Assembly: GCF_026625885.1 (NCBI RefSeq)
Contig: NZ_CP113068.1
Span: 310,001 to 374,000 of the forward strand
Direction: 5' to 3'
DNA length: 64,000 nucleotides
DNA from: Roseateles sp. SL47
Lineage (GTDB): Bacteria; Pseudomonadota; Gammaproteobacteria; Burkholderiales; Burkholderiaceae_C
Shown here: positions 34,782 through 43,701 of the stretch, piece after piece
How the letters are laid out: each line of letters opens with the position of its first letter
How positions within the stretch are numbered: position 1 is the stretch's first letter
Notes under the pieces: model-generated
What the model was told of the DNA's origin: nothing
Seen by the model: the letters and a program-made list of their open reading frames with translations, nothing else
The model's database searches: none
Translations under genes and position numbers: made by a program

Positions 34782-35339
34782 ATGACGCCTCGCACTGCCC
34801 TTCTTGTGATCGATGTTCAGCAGTTGCTGTGTAATGGCACCTACGCGTGCTTTGACATCGACAAGGTGACGGCCCGCATCAACGGGCTGAGTGAGCGCGC
34901 CCGGGACGCCCATGTGCCGGTCATCTTCGTCCAGCACGAAGATGAGGAGGGCAATGGCCTGCGCCACGGCTCTGCAGCCTGGCAATTGGATCATCGCCTG
35001 GTGGCAAAACCGGGGGATCCGCGCATCCGCAAGACGTCCCCCGATTCGTTTCACAAGACCGACCTGGATGCGCTGCTGCGCATGCTCGGTATCCGGCATC
35101 TGGTGATTTGTGGATTGCAGAGTGATTACTGCGTGGACACCACCGTGCGGCGGGCACTGTCATCTGGATATGACGTGACGCTGGCCGAGGACGCTCACAG
35201 CACCATCGACGACGGTGCGCTGACCGCCGCGCAGATCTCGGCGCACCACACCCGCATCCTGCGTCAGTTGACCAGCTTCGGTCCGGCCATGTCGGCCCGG
35301 CCGTCGGCGGAGATCGTCTTCTCTCGCCAGGAAGGCTAA
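34782..35339 (+). CDS. Isochorismatase-family cysteine hydrolase
   Basis: 185 residues. The catalytic triad is visible: Asp11 in LLVIDVQQ, Lys84 in RIRKTSPDSF and Cys117 in LQSDYCVDTTVRRA. Members cleave amides or vinyl ethers (nicotinamidase, isochorismatase and others); the substrate cannot be assigned from sequence. It is 79 bp after the transpeptidase-like gene and may be transcribed on its own. Confidence 0.9.
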   Translation: MTPRTALLVIDVQQLLCNGTYACFDIDKVTARINGLSERARDAHVPVIFVQHEDEEGNGLRHGSAAWQLDHRLVAKPGDPRIRKTSPDSFHKTDLDALLRMLGIRHLVICGLQSDYCVDTTVRRALSSGYDVTLAEDAHSTIDDGALTAAQISAHHTRILRQLTSFGPAMSARPSAEIVFSRQEG

Positions 35340-35393
35340 GCCTCGCCTTGGTGGGTGGCTCACGCCTGCGCGCTGGATCCCTCTTGTCGGCAA

Positions 35394-35417
35394 TGAAGTG
35401 AGCCCAGGCTCACTTCA
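35394..35417. terminator. 11-bp inverted repeat between convergent genes
   Basis: TGAAGTGAGCC pairs perfectly with its complement across a 2-nt gap, starting 3 bp after the end of the minus-strand small gene. There is no T run, so it is a hairpin-type, possibly bidirectional, terminator candidate. Confidence 0.5.
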
Positions 35418-35420
35418 AAC

Positions 35421-35639
35421 TCACTTCTGGCCGTGGTTTACCACTTCCGCCCAGTCGTCCCAGGTGGATTCGGTCACTTCCAGGCCGTCCAGCGACGGAT
35501 GCTCCGCTTCGGACTGCGAAGCGGCGGTGGTCAGCCGACGCTGCATCAGCACTTCGGTCTGGCGCAGGATGCGTTGCATCACCAAGCTGAACTGGTGGTG
35601 GTGAAGCGCCACGGAATGGTTGGCGAATCGGTGTCGCAT
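35421..35639 (-). CDS. Small protein of unknown function
   Basis: 72 residues; no family recognised. The ATG at 35639 has GGGGAG upstream; a longer frame starting at 35693 is possible. His- and Gln-rich in the first half (RHRFANHSVALHHHQFSLVM), acidic and Trp-containing in the second (TESTWDDWAEVV). A strong hairpin directly follows the stop codon, which supports a real gene. Confidence 0.5.
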   Translation of the reverse strand: MRHRFANHSVALHHHQFSLVMQRILRQTEVLMQRRLTTAASQSEAEHPSLDGLEVTESTWDDWAEVVNHGQK

Positions 35640-35998
35640 GTCTTGATCTCCCCTCATGCCGCCACTATCGGGCGGAGCCGATGGACGTGCCATCCCACCA
35701 TAGGGTGTACCCGGCCGTCCGCCAGCCCCTCGGGACGGACGGTGGAAGGCGCCCGGGTGGACGGCAGCCGGGAGACCTCCGGCAGGCCCCGGATGCCTGT
35801 GACAAGCAGGGGAAAAGTGAGCGAAAACTGGGGGGAAAGCGGGCGAAAGCGGAGGAAAGCGAAGAAAAAGCGCGGGAAACAGGGGGAGATGGCGGGACGG
35901 TTTTGCAGGGCGCAGCGGACAACAAATCGCCCCTGCGTGAGGCGCGCCCCCTCTCCCCCAACGGAAGGAGATGGAGGGAGCGAGTCCGTCCTGTGAGG
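35640..35998. other. Intergenic region with a purine-rich tract
   Basis: No supported gene. Positions about 35808-35895 of the plus strand are almost all purine (runs of GAAA, GGGG, GGAA with repeated GCGAAAGCG), an unusual strand asymmetry. The same GGCGAAAGCG core occurs in the tandem repeat at 13157-13178. Confidence 0.6.
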
Positions 35999-36139
35999 TC
36001 AGATCACCTGACGCAGCAAGGCATACAGTGCGATCACCGCCGAAATGAGGCAGAACACGGTCTTCATCGAGCGGCTGCTGATGAATGCACCGAGGGTGCT
36101 GGAGACCAGGATGGCGGCGAGGAGATAGTTGGTTTTCAT
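35999..36139 (-). CDS. 46-residue membrane protein overlapping dmeF
   Basis: The start ATG overlaps the dmeF stop by 4 bp (ATGA) on the minus strand. The 46 residues form two hydrophobic segments (NYLLAAILVSSTLGAFI and TVFCLISAVIALYALL) linked by a Ser/Arg/Lys turn, ending in Arg-Gln-Val-Ile. The composition is that of a small inner-membrane protein. No family was recognised. Tight translational coupling suggests it acts with DmeF, as small membrane partners do for other transporters; that is inference. Confidence 0.7.
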   Translation of the reverse strand: MKTNYLLAAILVSSTLGAFISSRSMKTVFCLISAVIALYALLRQVI

Positions 36140-37239
36140 AGGGCCGCGATTGTGGCGCGGTTCACCTCGACCGTGATGTGACGCAATTCCTCATGAACGG
36201 CCAATAGTCGCTTGAAATCTTCCGGCTGGGCGTCCGTGGCCGTCACCACCGACAGGATGCAGGCATAGTGGCCACGCCCCACGCGCCATACATGCAGGTC
36301 GGCGATGCTGGCCGGCCAGGGGCTGGTGGCGATGACTTCCCGCACCTCCTGCACCACCGGTGCGTCCATTTCGGCGTCCAGCAGCACACGCCCGGTGTCG
36401 ATCAACAGGCCACGCGCCCAGACCAGCACCAGCACCGCCCCCACCACCCCCATGACCGGGTCCAGCCAGGCGGCACCGAAATACCAGCCCGCCAGCAGCG
36501 CCGCGATGGCCAGCACGGAGGTGGCGGCATCGGCCAGGACGTGAACGTAAGCGGCCCGGAGATTCAGGTCCTCATGGCCATGGGGAGAGTGGTTCCCTTC
36601 CTCGTTGGGGTGGTCATGGTCATGGTCATGCCCGTGGCCGTGGCCGTGGCCGTGGCCGTGGCCGTGGCCGTGGCCGTGGCCGTGGCCGTGGCCGTGGCCG
36701 TGGCCGTGGCCGTGGCCGTGATGATCATGCCCCCCACGCAGCAGCCACGCACACGCCAGATTCACCAGCAGACCCAACGCCGCCACCGCAACGGCTTGCT
36801 CGTAATGGATCGGGCTGGGCGAGATCAGCCGCTCCACCGACTGCACGACCATCAGCACGGCCACCCCGACCAGCAGCAGTGCGCTGCTGAAACCACCCAG
36901 AATTTCAATCTTCCAGGTGCCAAACGCGAATCGCCCATCCCGGGCCCAGCGTCTTGCGGCACCGTACGCCAGCACGGACACCCCCAGCGCCACCGCATGC
37001 GAACTCATGTGCCAGCCGTCCGCCAGCAGCGCCATGGAGTTGAAGACATAACCGCCCGCAATCTCCACCACCATCATCACCACGGTCAGCAGCACCGCCC
37101 AGCGCGTGTTGCGCTCGGCCAGCGGGTTGCCCTCGTCAAAGAGGTGGGTGTGCTGGTGGGGTGCGGCAGAGAGTGCGGCAGAGGGTGCGAGGGATGGTGG
37201 GGTGTCTGGCACGGTAAGCGCTGCAATAGGCGAAGACAT
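36136..37239 (-). CDS. dmeF: Cation diffusion facilitator DmeF (nickel/cobalt efflux) with long His-Gly repeat
   Basis: 367 residues. Six membrane helices with the CDF signatures MALLADGWHMSSHAVALGV (helix 2, metal-binding Asp and His) and HVLADAATSVLAI (helix 5). Between helices 4 and 5 there is a cytoplasmic stretch of about 15 alternating His-Gly pairs followed by His-Asp pairs, a metal sink. The divergent dmeR regulator carries a full nickel/cobalt site, so nickel/cobalt export is more likely than zinc. The ATG at 37239 is preferred; ATG 37260 with AGGAGG directly before it is too close to a ribosome site to be clearly better. It is followed by the overlapping small membrane gene. Confidence 0.9.
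   Translation of the reverse strand: MSSPIAALTVPDTPPSLAPSAALSAAPHQHTHLFDEGNPLAERNTRWAVLLTVVMMVVEIAGGYVFNSMALLADGWHMSSHAVALGVSVLAYGAARRWARDGRFAFGTWKIEILGGFSSALLLVGVAVLMVVQSVERLISPSPIHYEQAVAVAALGLLVNLACAWLLRGGHDHHGHGHGHGHGHGHGHGHGHGHGHGHGHGHGHDHDHDHPNEEGNHSPHGHEDLNLRAAYVHVLADAATSVLAIAALLAGWYFGAAWLDPVMGVVGAVLVLVWARGLLIDTGRVLLDAEMDAPVVQEVREVIATSPWPASIADLHVWRVGRGHYACILSVVTATDAQPEDFKRLLAVHEELRHITVEVNRATIAAL
36634..36720. repeat. Hexanucleotide tandem repeat GTGGCC, about 14 copies, in dmeF
   Basis: GTGGCC repeats without interruption for 87 bp. Read on the minus strand it encodes alternating Gly and His. Each unit is two codons, so any change in copy number leaves the reading frame unchanged. Confidence 0.97.
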
Positions 37240-37253
37240 ACTCCCCCCCAGTA
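37239..37253. promoter_or_regulatory. RcnR-type operator TACT-C7-AGTA between dmeF and dmeR
   Basis: TACT, seven C, then AGTA (on the other strand TACT-G7-AGTA). This equals the known RcnR/DmeR-type consensus TACT-G6-N-AGTA. It overlaps the dmeF start codon and ends 24 bp before dmeR, where repressor binding would block dmeF. Confidence 0.85.
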
Positions 37254-37277
37254 TATTCATCCTCCTAGAATGACCCC

Positions 37278-37553
37278 ATGGCACACACCATCACCGGAAA
37301 GAAAAAACTGCTGGGCCGCATCCGCCGCATCCAGGGCCAGACCAGTGCGCTGGAGCGGGCCGTCGAGAACGAAGACGACTGCATCGACGTGTTGCAGCAG
37401 ATTGCGGCGATCCGCGGTGCGGTGAACGGACTGATGGCCGAGGTGATGGAAGGCCATCTGCGCGAGCATCTGGCCGCTCCGGACGTTAACGAACAGACGC
37501 GGCTGGCCGATGCCGAAGCCGTCACCAGGATCATCAAGTCCTATCTTCGTTGA
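37278..37553 (+). CDS. dmeR: DmeR, RcnR/FrmR-family nickel/cobalt-sensing repressor
   Basis: 91 residues, the family length, all helical. The four metal ligands of RcnR are all at the same positions: His3, Cys35, His60 and His64. Metal binding would release the repressor from the operator in front of dmeF. The region just upstream of the ATG lacks a purine-rich ribosome site; the message may be nearly leaderless. It is divergent from dmeF with 38 bp between start codons. Confidence 0.92.
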   Translation: MAHTITGKKKLLGRIRRIQGQTSALERAVENEDDCIDVLQQIAAIRGAVNGLMAEVMEGHLREHLAAPDVNEQTRLADAEAVTRIIKSYLR

Positions 37554-37805
37554 TGGCCGCATCGGAGGTGCGCTCTGCGGCGACGAGCGCCCTCTTTCAA
37601 CACGGCGCACGCCCACCGGGCACGCTGCCTGCTCCATGTGAATCCGGCCTGACAGCGTTCGCAAGGCCGGGGCGTCCATCGATCCCATCTGTCCCATTCG
37701 CAGGGCGGTGCGCGGGAGGGCTGATGCTCGGTTCTCCCGAGCGGCACAACGGTAGACTCGGGCCGCCAAATTCACAGCCAATTCACAGCCACAAGGGGCA
37801 CAGGG

Positions 37806-40800
37806 GTGGACCCAGACCAGAATCCGGTAGTGCGTGTCGTTGTCCTGGGCGGCTCGGCCGGCAGCATCGAAGTGCTGAGTACCGTGTTGTCCGGTCTGCC
37901 GAGCGCACCAGGCTTTGCGGTGCTGGTCATCACCCATTTGCCACCTGACATCGAGTCCCATCTGGACGAGCTGCTTCAGACCCGCACTCCGCTGGCAGTG
38001 AAGCGGCTGCAGCATCTGACCAAGATCGAGCACGACCATGTCTACGTGCTGCCGGAGAACGCGCTGGTCCATGCGCTGGATGGCCATTTCCGTTTAACAC
38101 GCCGCCAGCCGGGGCCGCACCTGCCCCTGGACGTCTGCCTGGGTTCGATGGCCCAGGACCCGGACGTGCATGCGGCCGTGGTGGTGCTCTCCGGCTCCGG
38201 GCGGGACGGCGCTGCCGGACTGGCCGATTTGCGCTCCGCCGGTGGCCTCGTCATTGCGCAGGCTCCCAACACCGCCGAACACGACGGCATGCCCACCGCA
38301 GCCATCAATACCGGGCTGGTGGAGCAGGTGCTGCCGCCGGCCGAGATTGCGCCGGCCCTGGTCAAACGCTTTGGAGACCCACAGCACGACACTGACGCAG
38401 GCCCTGTCGCGACCAACGCCGATGCGCTCGAAACCGCACTGGCCATCGTTCAGCAGAAGACCGGTGTGAACCTCGCTTATGTGAAGGACGTCAATTTGCG
38501 CCGTCGCTTCCTGCGCCGGGTGCTGCTGCAGAAGAACCGGGACGTGCCGGCCTATCTCCAACTGCTGCGAGCGGACGGCCAGGAGGCCGCCGCGCTGAGG
38601 GACGACGTGCTGATTGGCGTCACTGCCTTCTTCCGGGACGCCGAATTCGTCAACGTGCTGCGGCAGACGGTGATCCCCAAGCTGCTGGAACTGCGCCACG
38701 ATCCAATCCGCATCTGGGTGCCGGCCTGCTCCACCGGGGAGGAGGTCTACACCATCGCCATGCTGCTGCGGGATGCGCTGCAGACCGAAGGGGTGAATCG
38801 CCGGGTGCAGATCTTCGGCACCGACATCAACGAGGCCTCGATTGAAACCGCACGCGCGGGCCGCTACAGCGCCGCTGCCGTGGAGAACGTGCCCGAGCCC
38901 TTCCGGGACACGGCCTTCAACGTCACCTCCGGCGGCTATCTGGTCAGCAAGGACTTGCGCGAAATGTGCGTCTTTGCCAGGCACAACCTGCTGACGCATG
39001 CGCCGTTCTCCGGCTTGGGGCTGATCAGTTGCCGCAACATGCTGATCTACCTGCGCAAGGAAGCGCAGCAGCATGTGCTGGAAGTGCTGCACTATGCCTG
39101 CCGCCCCGATGGGCTGCTGGTGCTGGGCCGTGCGGAAGCTGCCTCGCTGGCCGATGGCTTCGAGCACGCGGGCGCACCGCATCTCTACCGCAAGCTCACG
39201 TCGGCACGCCGGCAACGGCCGCTGTTCCCGATTGATGCGCTGCGCCCCTGGGCCAGCGAAAGTGCAGCGCCCCGCCAGACGCCGCAGCCGGCACCCGATC
39301 TGTTGGCTGATGCGGTCAACCGCGTGGCCCTGGCCCGGTATGTGCCGCCCGGTTTTGTGGTGGATGCCAATGGGGATGTGGTGCAGTTCCGCGGCGATGT
39401 GGCCGCCTTGATCGCCCCGGCCTCCGGCGAAGCCACGCTGGCCCTGCCGCGGCTGCTGCATACCGAGCTGAATGTGCCGGTGCGCACCGCGCTGATCGAG
39501 GCCAAACGCACGGCTGGGCCGGTGCGCCGCGAACGGGTGCAGTTCATGGAACGGCGGTATGTGCTGGAGGTGCTGCCGGTGGATACGAAGGCAGCGGTAC
39601 CGCATTTTCTGGTGACGCTGGCTCCGCAGGTGGATGAAACCGGGCCAGCCATCGTGCTGCCGTCGCAGCCGCCGCGTGCGCGCATGGATGAACTGGAGCG
39701 GACGGTGACCACGCTGTCCGACGAACTGGAGGCCACCCAGGCCCAGTTGAAGACCGTCGTCATTGAATTCGAGTCGGCCAATGAAGAGCTGCGCACCGCC
39801 AATGAGGAGATGCTCAGCACCAATGAAGAGCTGCAGAGCGCCAACGAGGAATTGCAGAGTGCGAAGCAGGAGCTGGAGTCGGCCAATCAGGAACTGCTGT
39901 CGCTGAATGAAGAGCTCAAGTCGCGCAATGACCAGCTGGATCTGGTCAACGACGACCTGACCAATCTGGTGGAAGGCATTCCGTTGCCAGTGGTGCTGCT
40001 GGACCGCCAACTCAAGCTGCGCCATGCCTCACCACAAGCGGCGCAGCTGTTCGGATTGGCGGCAGAACACATCGGCCAGCCGCTGAGCGCCGTCAGCAAC
40101 CGTTTCTCGCTGGGCGACCTGGAGCACCTGGTGCAGGCCGCCGTGCAGGGCCTCACGTCGGTCGAGCATGAGTATCAGGACAACGAGCGACGCTGGTGGA
40201 TGGTGAATGTGCGGGCGTACCGCACGGCCGATGACCGCATCGACGGCGCCGTGATTGCCTTCCAGGACATCGACCAGCTCAAGCGTGCTCTCGACCAGGC
40301 GCAGGATGCACGCGTGGATGCGGAACGCGCCAACACGGCCAAGGACGACTTCCTGGGCATGGTCTCGCATGAACTGCGAGCGCCGCTGAATGTGATTGCC
40401 GGCTGGGCGTCCGTGCTGCGGCAGGCCCACGAGCGTCATTCCCTGAGCGAGGCCTTAACCGGCCGCGCCATCAGCACCATCCTCAAACATTGCCAGGCGC
40501 AGGCCCAGTTGATCGATGATCTACTGGACGTGTCGCGCATCACCTCGGGCCACCTGGCGCTGGAGATGCGCCCGATCGATCTGGCGGCCAGCGCCCGCGC
40601 GGTGATCGAGGGTCTGCAGCCCGCCGCGCAGGCCAAGCAACTCCAGTTGGTGGCGTCGGGCCTGCAGGAAACGCTGCGGGTGCAGGGTGACCCACGCCGT
40701 GTGCAGCAGGTGGTGTCCAACCTCCTTGGCAACGCGCTCAAGTTCACGCCGTCGGGCGGGCGGATCACGCTGAGCCTGAATCGGGTCGGCGCCATGATTG

Positions 40801-41498
40801 AGCTGGCGGTGGCGGACACCGGCATTGGTGTCAGCCCGGAACTGCTGCCGCATCTCTTCGACCGTTTCACCCAATCGGACATCAGCCGCACCCGCGAATA
40901 CGGCGGGCTGGGGCTGGGGCTGTCCATCGTGCGCCATCTGGTGATGGCACATGGCGGCACGGTGGCGGCCCACAGCGATGGAGCCGGACGGGGCACCCGA
41001 TTGACGGTGCGTTTCCCGGCGGTGGAACTGGGGCAGGACCTGACGCCCGCCTCGACGGCGGCGAGCAATGGCCCGGTGGACCTCACCGGCCTGCAACTGC
41101 TGCTGGTGGACGATGACGGACATGCGCTGGAAGCGCTGGAACAGGTGATGCGGATGGCCGGGGCCTCGGTGCTGACGGCAGGCTCGGTGTCGCAGGCGCG
41201 TGATCTGCTGGCACTGAATCGCTTTGATGCGCTGGTGAGCGACGTCGCCATGCCTGGCACGGACGGTTATGCGCTGATCCGCGAGCTTCGGGAGCAGGAG
41301 CATCGACGGCAGGTCTCTGGCCTCTCGCCGGAAACGTCCACCTCGCCGTTGCTGCGCACGACGGCCATCGCGCTCAGCGGTCTGGCCACGCTGCAGGACC
41401 GGGATGCTGCGATCAGCGCCGGTTTTGATGACCATCTGCCCAAGCCGGTGGACATTGACCGCCTGATGGAACGCCTCGGGTTGACCCGACGGCCGTGA
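37806..41498 (+). CDS. CheB-CheR-PAS-histidine kinase-receiver hybrid protein
   Basis: 1230 residues in one frame, from a GTG with AAGGGG upstream. Order: CheB methylesterase domain (about 10-190) with Ser in GGSAGS, His in ITHLPPD and Asp in SGSGRDGAAGL; CheR methyltransferase (about 205-470; PACSTGEEVYTIAMLL, SCRNMLIYL); a coiled coil of repeated NEEL units (about 630-715); PAS (about 720-835); HisKA with His in VSHELRAPLNVIAGW; HATPase (GLGLGLSIVRH); receiver with Asp in DALVSDVAMPG. CheB lacks its usual receiver. It combines methylation-type adaptation with a phosphorelay; no chemotaxis gene lies next to it, so the partner is unknown. Confidence 0.93.
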   Translation: MDPDQNPVVRVVVLGGSAGSIEVLSTVLSGLPSAPGFAVLVITHLPPDIESHLDELLQTRTPLAVKRLQHLTKIEHDHVYVLPENALVHALDGHFRLTRRQPGPHLPLDVCLGSMAQDPDVHAAVVVLSGSGRDGAAGLADLRSAGGLVIAQAPNTAEHDGMPTAAINTGLVEQVLPPAEIAPALVKRFGDPQHDTDAGPVATNADALETALAIVQQKTGVNLAYVKDVNLRRRFLRRVLLQKNRDVPAYLQLLRADGQEAAALRDDVLIGVTAFFRDAEFVNVLRQTVIPKLLELRHDPIRIWVPACSTGEEVYTIAMLLRDALQTEGVNRRVQIFGTDINEASIETARAGRYSAAAVENVPEPFRDTAFNVTSGGYLVSKDLREMCVFARHNLLTHAPFSGLGLISCRNMLIYLRKEAQQHVLEVLHYACRPDGLLVLGRAEAASLADGFEHAGAPHLYRKLTSARRQRPLFPIDALRPWASESAAPRQTPQPAPDLLADAVNRVALARYVPPGFVVDANGDVVQFRGDVAALIAPASGEATLALPRLLHTELNVPVRTALIEAKRTAGPVRRERVQFMERRYVLEVLPVDTKAAVPHFLVTLAPQVDETGPAIVLPSQPPRARMDELERTVTTLSDELEATQAQLKTVVIEFESANEELRTANEEMLSTNEELQSANEELQSAKQELESANQELLSLNEELKSRNDQLDLVNDDLTNLVEGIPLPVVLLDRQLKLRHASPQAAQLFGLAAEHIGQPLSAVSNRFSLGDLEHLVQAAVQGLTSVEHEYQDNERRWWMVNVRAYRTADDRIDGAVIAFQDIDQLKRALDQAQDARVDAERANTAKDDFLGMVSHELRAPLNVIAGWASVLRQAHERHSLSEALTGRAISTILKHCQAQAQLIDDLLDVSRITSGHLALEMRPIDLAASARAVIEGLQPAAQAKQLQLVASGLQETLRVQGDPRRVQQVVSNLLGNALKFTPSGGRITLSLNRVGAMIELAVADTGIGVSPELLPHLFDRFTQSDISRTREYGGLGLGLSIVRHLVMAHGGTVAAHSDGAGRGTRLTVRFPAVELGQDLTPASTAASNGPVDLTGLQLLLVDDDGHALEALEQVMRMAGASVLTAGSVSQARDLLALNRFDALVSDVAMPGTDGYALIRELREQEHRRQVSGLSPETSTSPLLRTTAIALSGLATLQDRDAAISAGFDDHLPKPVDIDRLMERLGLTRRP

Positions 41499-41507
41499 GA
41501 GCGAGGC

Positions 41508-42692
41508 TCAGGCACTGCGCGCGGGGACGGTCCGTGCCGCCGGGCCCGCCGTGAGCCGCCGCCACAACGCCAACCAGGCGCCGGCCAGCAAGTAGGTCAG
41601 CCAGCAACTGACGCTGCCGGTGACCACAAACTTGATCAGCGGTGGTGCATGGACCTCTTGCCAGGCCAGTGACACGGCCACCACCACCGGTGCGTGCAGC
41701 ACGAAGATGGCGTAAGCCCGGTCGGACAAGCGACGCCACAGGGGTGAAGCGGCCCCCGGCCAGTGCTGGAATCGCCAAAGCAGGCGAAGGATCACGCCCC
41801 AGGCCACCAAAGGCTCCCAGAACGCATACACAGCCGCCAGGGGATGCCATCCGCCTTCTGCCGGGCCTTGCAGTGCGGGCACGACGGGGGCCACAAGGGC
41901 CAGGACCGGCAACACCGGCAAGGTCACCCACATGACACGACGCCAGACCGACATCTGCGACGCGGACACCTGCTCCAGCCAACGCGAGGACGCGGCCGCA
42001 TCACCGGCCCAGAACAGGGTGATGTAGCCCGCGAAATAGCCCAGTTGCAGCCCCCACCACTGCGTGCCCACCGGCCACCACAGGCGCAGCACAAACGCGG
42101 CAGCGCCGGTGAGGAGCGCAGCCAGTAGCAGCATGAGGTTGGAAGGAGAGCGAGGGACGGAGGCGGGCCGCCGGACGCATGCATGCACCACTGTCGCCGC
42201 CCCCGCGAATATCAGCAGGGCCTGGCAGAACCACAGCGGACCTCGTTCGAACTCGCCATCACGCCACAAGGACTGGAGCGTCGTCAGAACCTCCTCGCCA
42301 TGGGCCGTCTGTGCCAATGCAATGGTGACGGGCCCCAGCACAAAACCGAAGAACAGCAGCGGCACGCCGAGACGCAAAAATCGCTCGCGCAGATAGCGCC
42401 AGGTGCCATGACGTTCGATGGCTCGTGGGGTGAAGTAGCCGGCCAGAAGGAAAAACAGGCCCATGAAAAAGGCCTGGTTGAAGGTGCAGAAGAAGATCAG
42501 CGCCTTGGACGACAGCGAGTCGTTGGGCAGCACCTCCTTGTAAAACCACCCGCCGATGGCGCCATAAGTGATGGCGGTGTGGTGGAAGACCACCAGCAGG
42601 GTCATGGCGGCGCGCAAGGCGTCCAGGCCAGGGTTCTTGGGCGCGCGGCCAAGGGCGGGGTCTGCAAGGGAAGTCAGTGGGGGGATGCTCAT
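41508..42692 (-). CDS. Membrane acyltransferase family 3 protein
   Basis: 394 residues with about ten hydrophobic helices. It begins GLDALRAAMTLLVVFHHTAI, with the HH/His-Arg pattern of the acyltransferase-3 (OafA/OpgC) family, and has a second motif FNQAFFMGLFFLLAGYFTP. These proteins transfer acetyl or succinyl groups to extracellular polysaccharides or glucans. The acceptor is unknown. It converges on the hybrid kinase gene with a 9-bp gap. Confidence 0.87.
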   Translation of the reverse strand: MSIPPLTSLADPALGRAPKNPGLDALRAAMTLLVVFHHTAITYGAIGGWFYKEVLPNDSLSSKALIFFCTFNQAFFMGLFFLLAGYFTPRAIERHGTWRYLRERFLRLGVPLLFFGFVLGPVTIALAQTAHGEEVLTTLQSLWRDGEFERGPLWFCQALLIFAGAATVVHACVRRPASVPRSPSNLMLLLAALLTGAAAFVLRLWWPVGTQWWGLQLGYFAGYITLFWAGDAAASSRWLEQVSASQMSVWRRVMWVTLPVLPVLALVAPVVPALQGPAEGGWHPLAAVYAFWEPLVAWGVILRLLWRFQHWPGAASPLWRRLSDRAYAIFVLHAPVVVAVSLAWQEVHAPPLIKFVVTGSVSCWLTYLLAGAWLALWRRLTAGPAARTVPARSA

Positions 42693-42981
42693 CTGGGGTC
42701 CCTGGGGGCCGGTGGGTCAGCACTGGAATCGCGCCCAAGCTGCCGCACGATGTATATCAGGCCCAACGCAGTCGATGTATGAGCGCTTCCCCGCAGCTGT
42801 CAACTGCAATCGTCTGCTCCTGCATTCTTCAACCAGTCACTGCAATGGCGGATCGCCTTCCACCGGGACAGACTTTGGCGCAATCCTCTCAATCGCTGCG
42901 CCAGAAACCGTCTGGTCGCCAAGTCAATGCAAGAAGCGGATGCTGCCTTCCGCGTGGGGTTAAAAGCCTGAGGTTGAAAAG

Positions 42982-43701
42982 ATGGTTCGATTGCATGCGC
43001 TTCCGCGCCTTTGGCGCTACGCCACCTTCTCCTTGATTGCCAGCCTGCTGGCCCCGGAGACATGGGCTCAGGATGCTCCCCTCTTCCGACAGGCATTGAG
43101 GTTTGATCAGACGGGTGCCGTTTTTGATGAGGTCATCAAAGTTCCCAGGAGAAGAGGCCCTTACCTCGATCTCAAGCTCAACTTCTCGGACGATGTTCCC
43201 AACCGCCACGAACGGCAACTTCAACAGGCCACACCCGCATGGAACCGTGACCCTCAGCTGTGGCGAGGGGTCACTCTGTTCAGCGTCACAGGTCTCAGAG
43301 ACGGCAACCCAACCAAGCGAAAAATCTCCAGTTCCATTGAGCTCTACGAGCATTCACACAAGTTCAAGTTGCTGGGGCTGCCAATACGTCTGCGGGTGCT
43401 CGTCACTCCCTTGGAGCCCAGGGACAGGGTCTCTTACGTCCCCGGGCAGTGGGCCTATGTGTGGACGGATCCACGCAACCTCGTCCAGAAGGTCGCTTCA
43501 TTTGCCTTCGAAGAGGTGGACCTCTCTCGGGTTCAGCCAGAGACGAGCGGTCGAAGCTCAAGGAACAAGTACCTGCTCCAGTTTCAGTCCATGCATCCCG
43601 GCCACTCCTATCGAATTCAGATATTCAACCTAGCAGCGATTCAGCTACCTGATGGGATATCCGCAGTCCTGATTCTTCAAGAGCCTGAAATTTCCAAATA
43701 G
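42982..43701 (+). CDS. Exported protein of unknown function with atypical composition
   Basis: 239 residues; no family recognised with confidence. Signal peptide (about 1-30, ending ETWAQDA). The mature part has many beta-strand-like hydrophobic/charged alternations (LDLKLNFSDDVPN, GLPIRLRVLVTP, SYRIQIFNLAAIQL). Third codon positions are visibly less GC-rich than in the neighbours, and there are long non-coding margins (289 and 229 bp) on both sides. This suggests acquisition by transfer. The start ATG at 42982 is the most likely one. Confidence 0.6.
   Translation: MVRLHALPRLWRYATFSLIASLLAPETWAQDAPLFRQALRFDQTGAVFDEVIKVPRRRGPYLDLKLNFSDDVPNRHERQLQQATPAWNRDPQLWRGVTLFSVTGLRDGNPTKRKISSSIELYEHSHKFKLLGLPIRLRVLVTPLEPRDRVSYVPGQWAYVWTDPRNLVQKVASFAFEEVDLSRVQPETSGRSSRNKYLLQFQSMHPGHSYRIQIFNLAAIQLPDGISAVLILQEPEISK

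Noticed and set aside
36634-36720. Possible CRISPR or satellite array
   Set aside because: There are no spacers; it is a pure hexanucleotide repeat inside a coding region.
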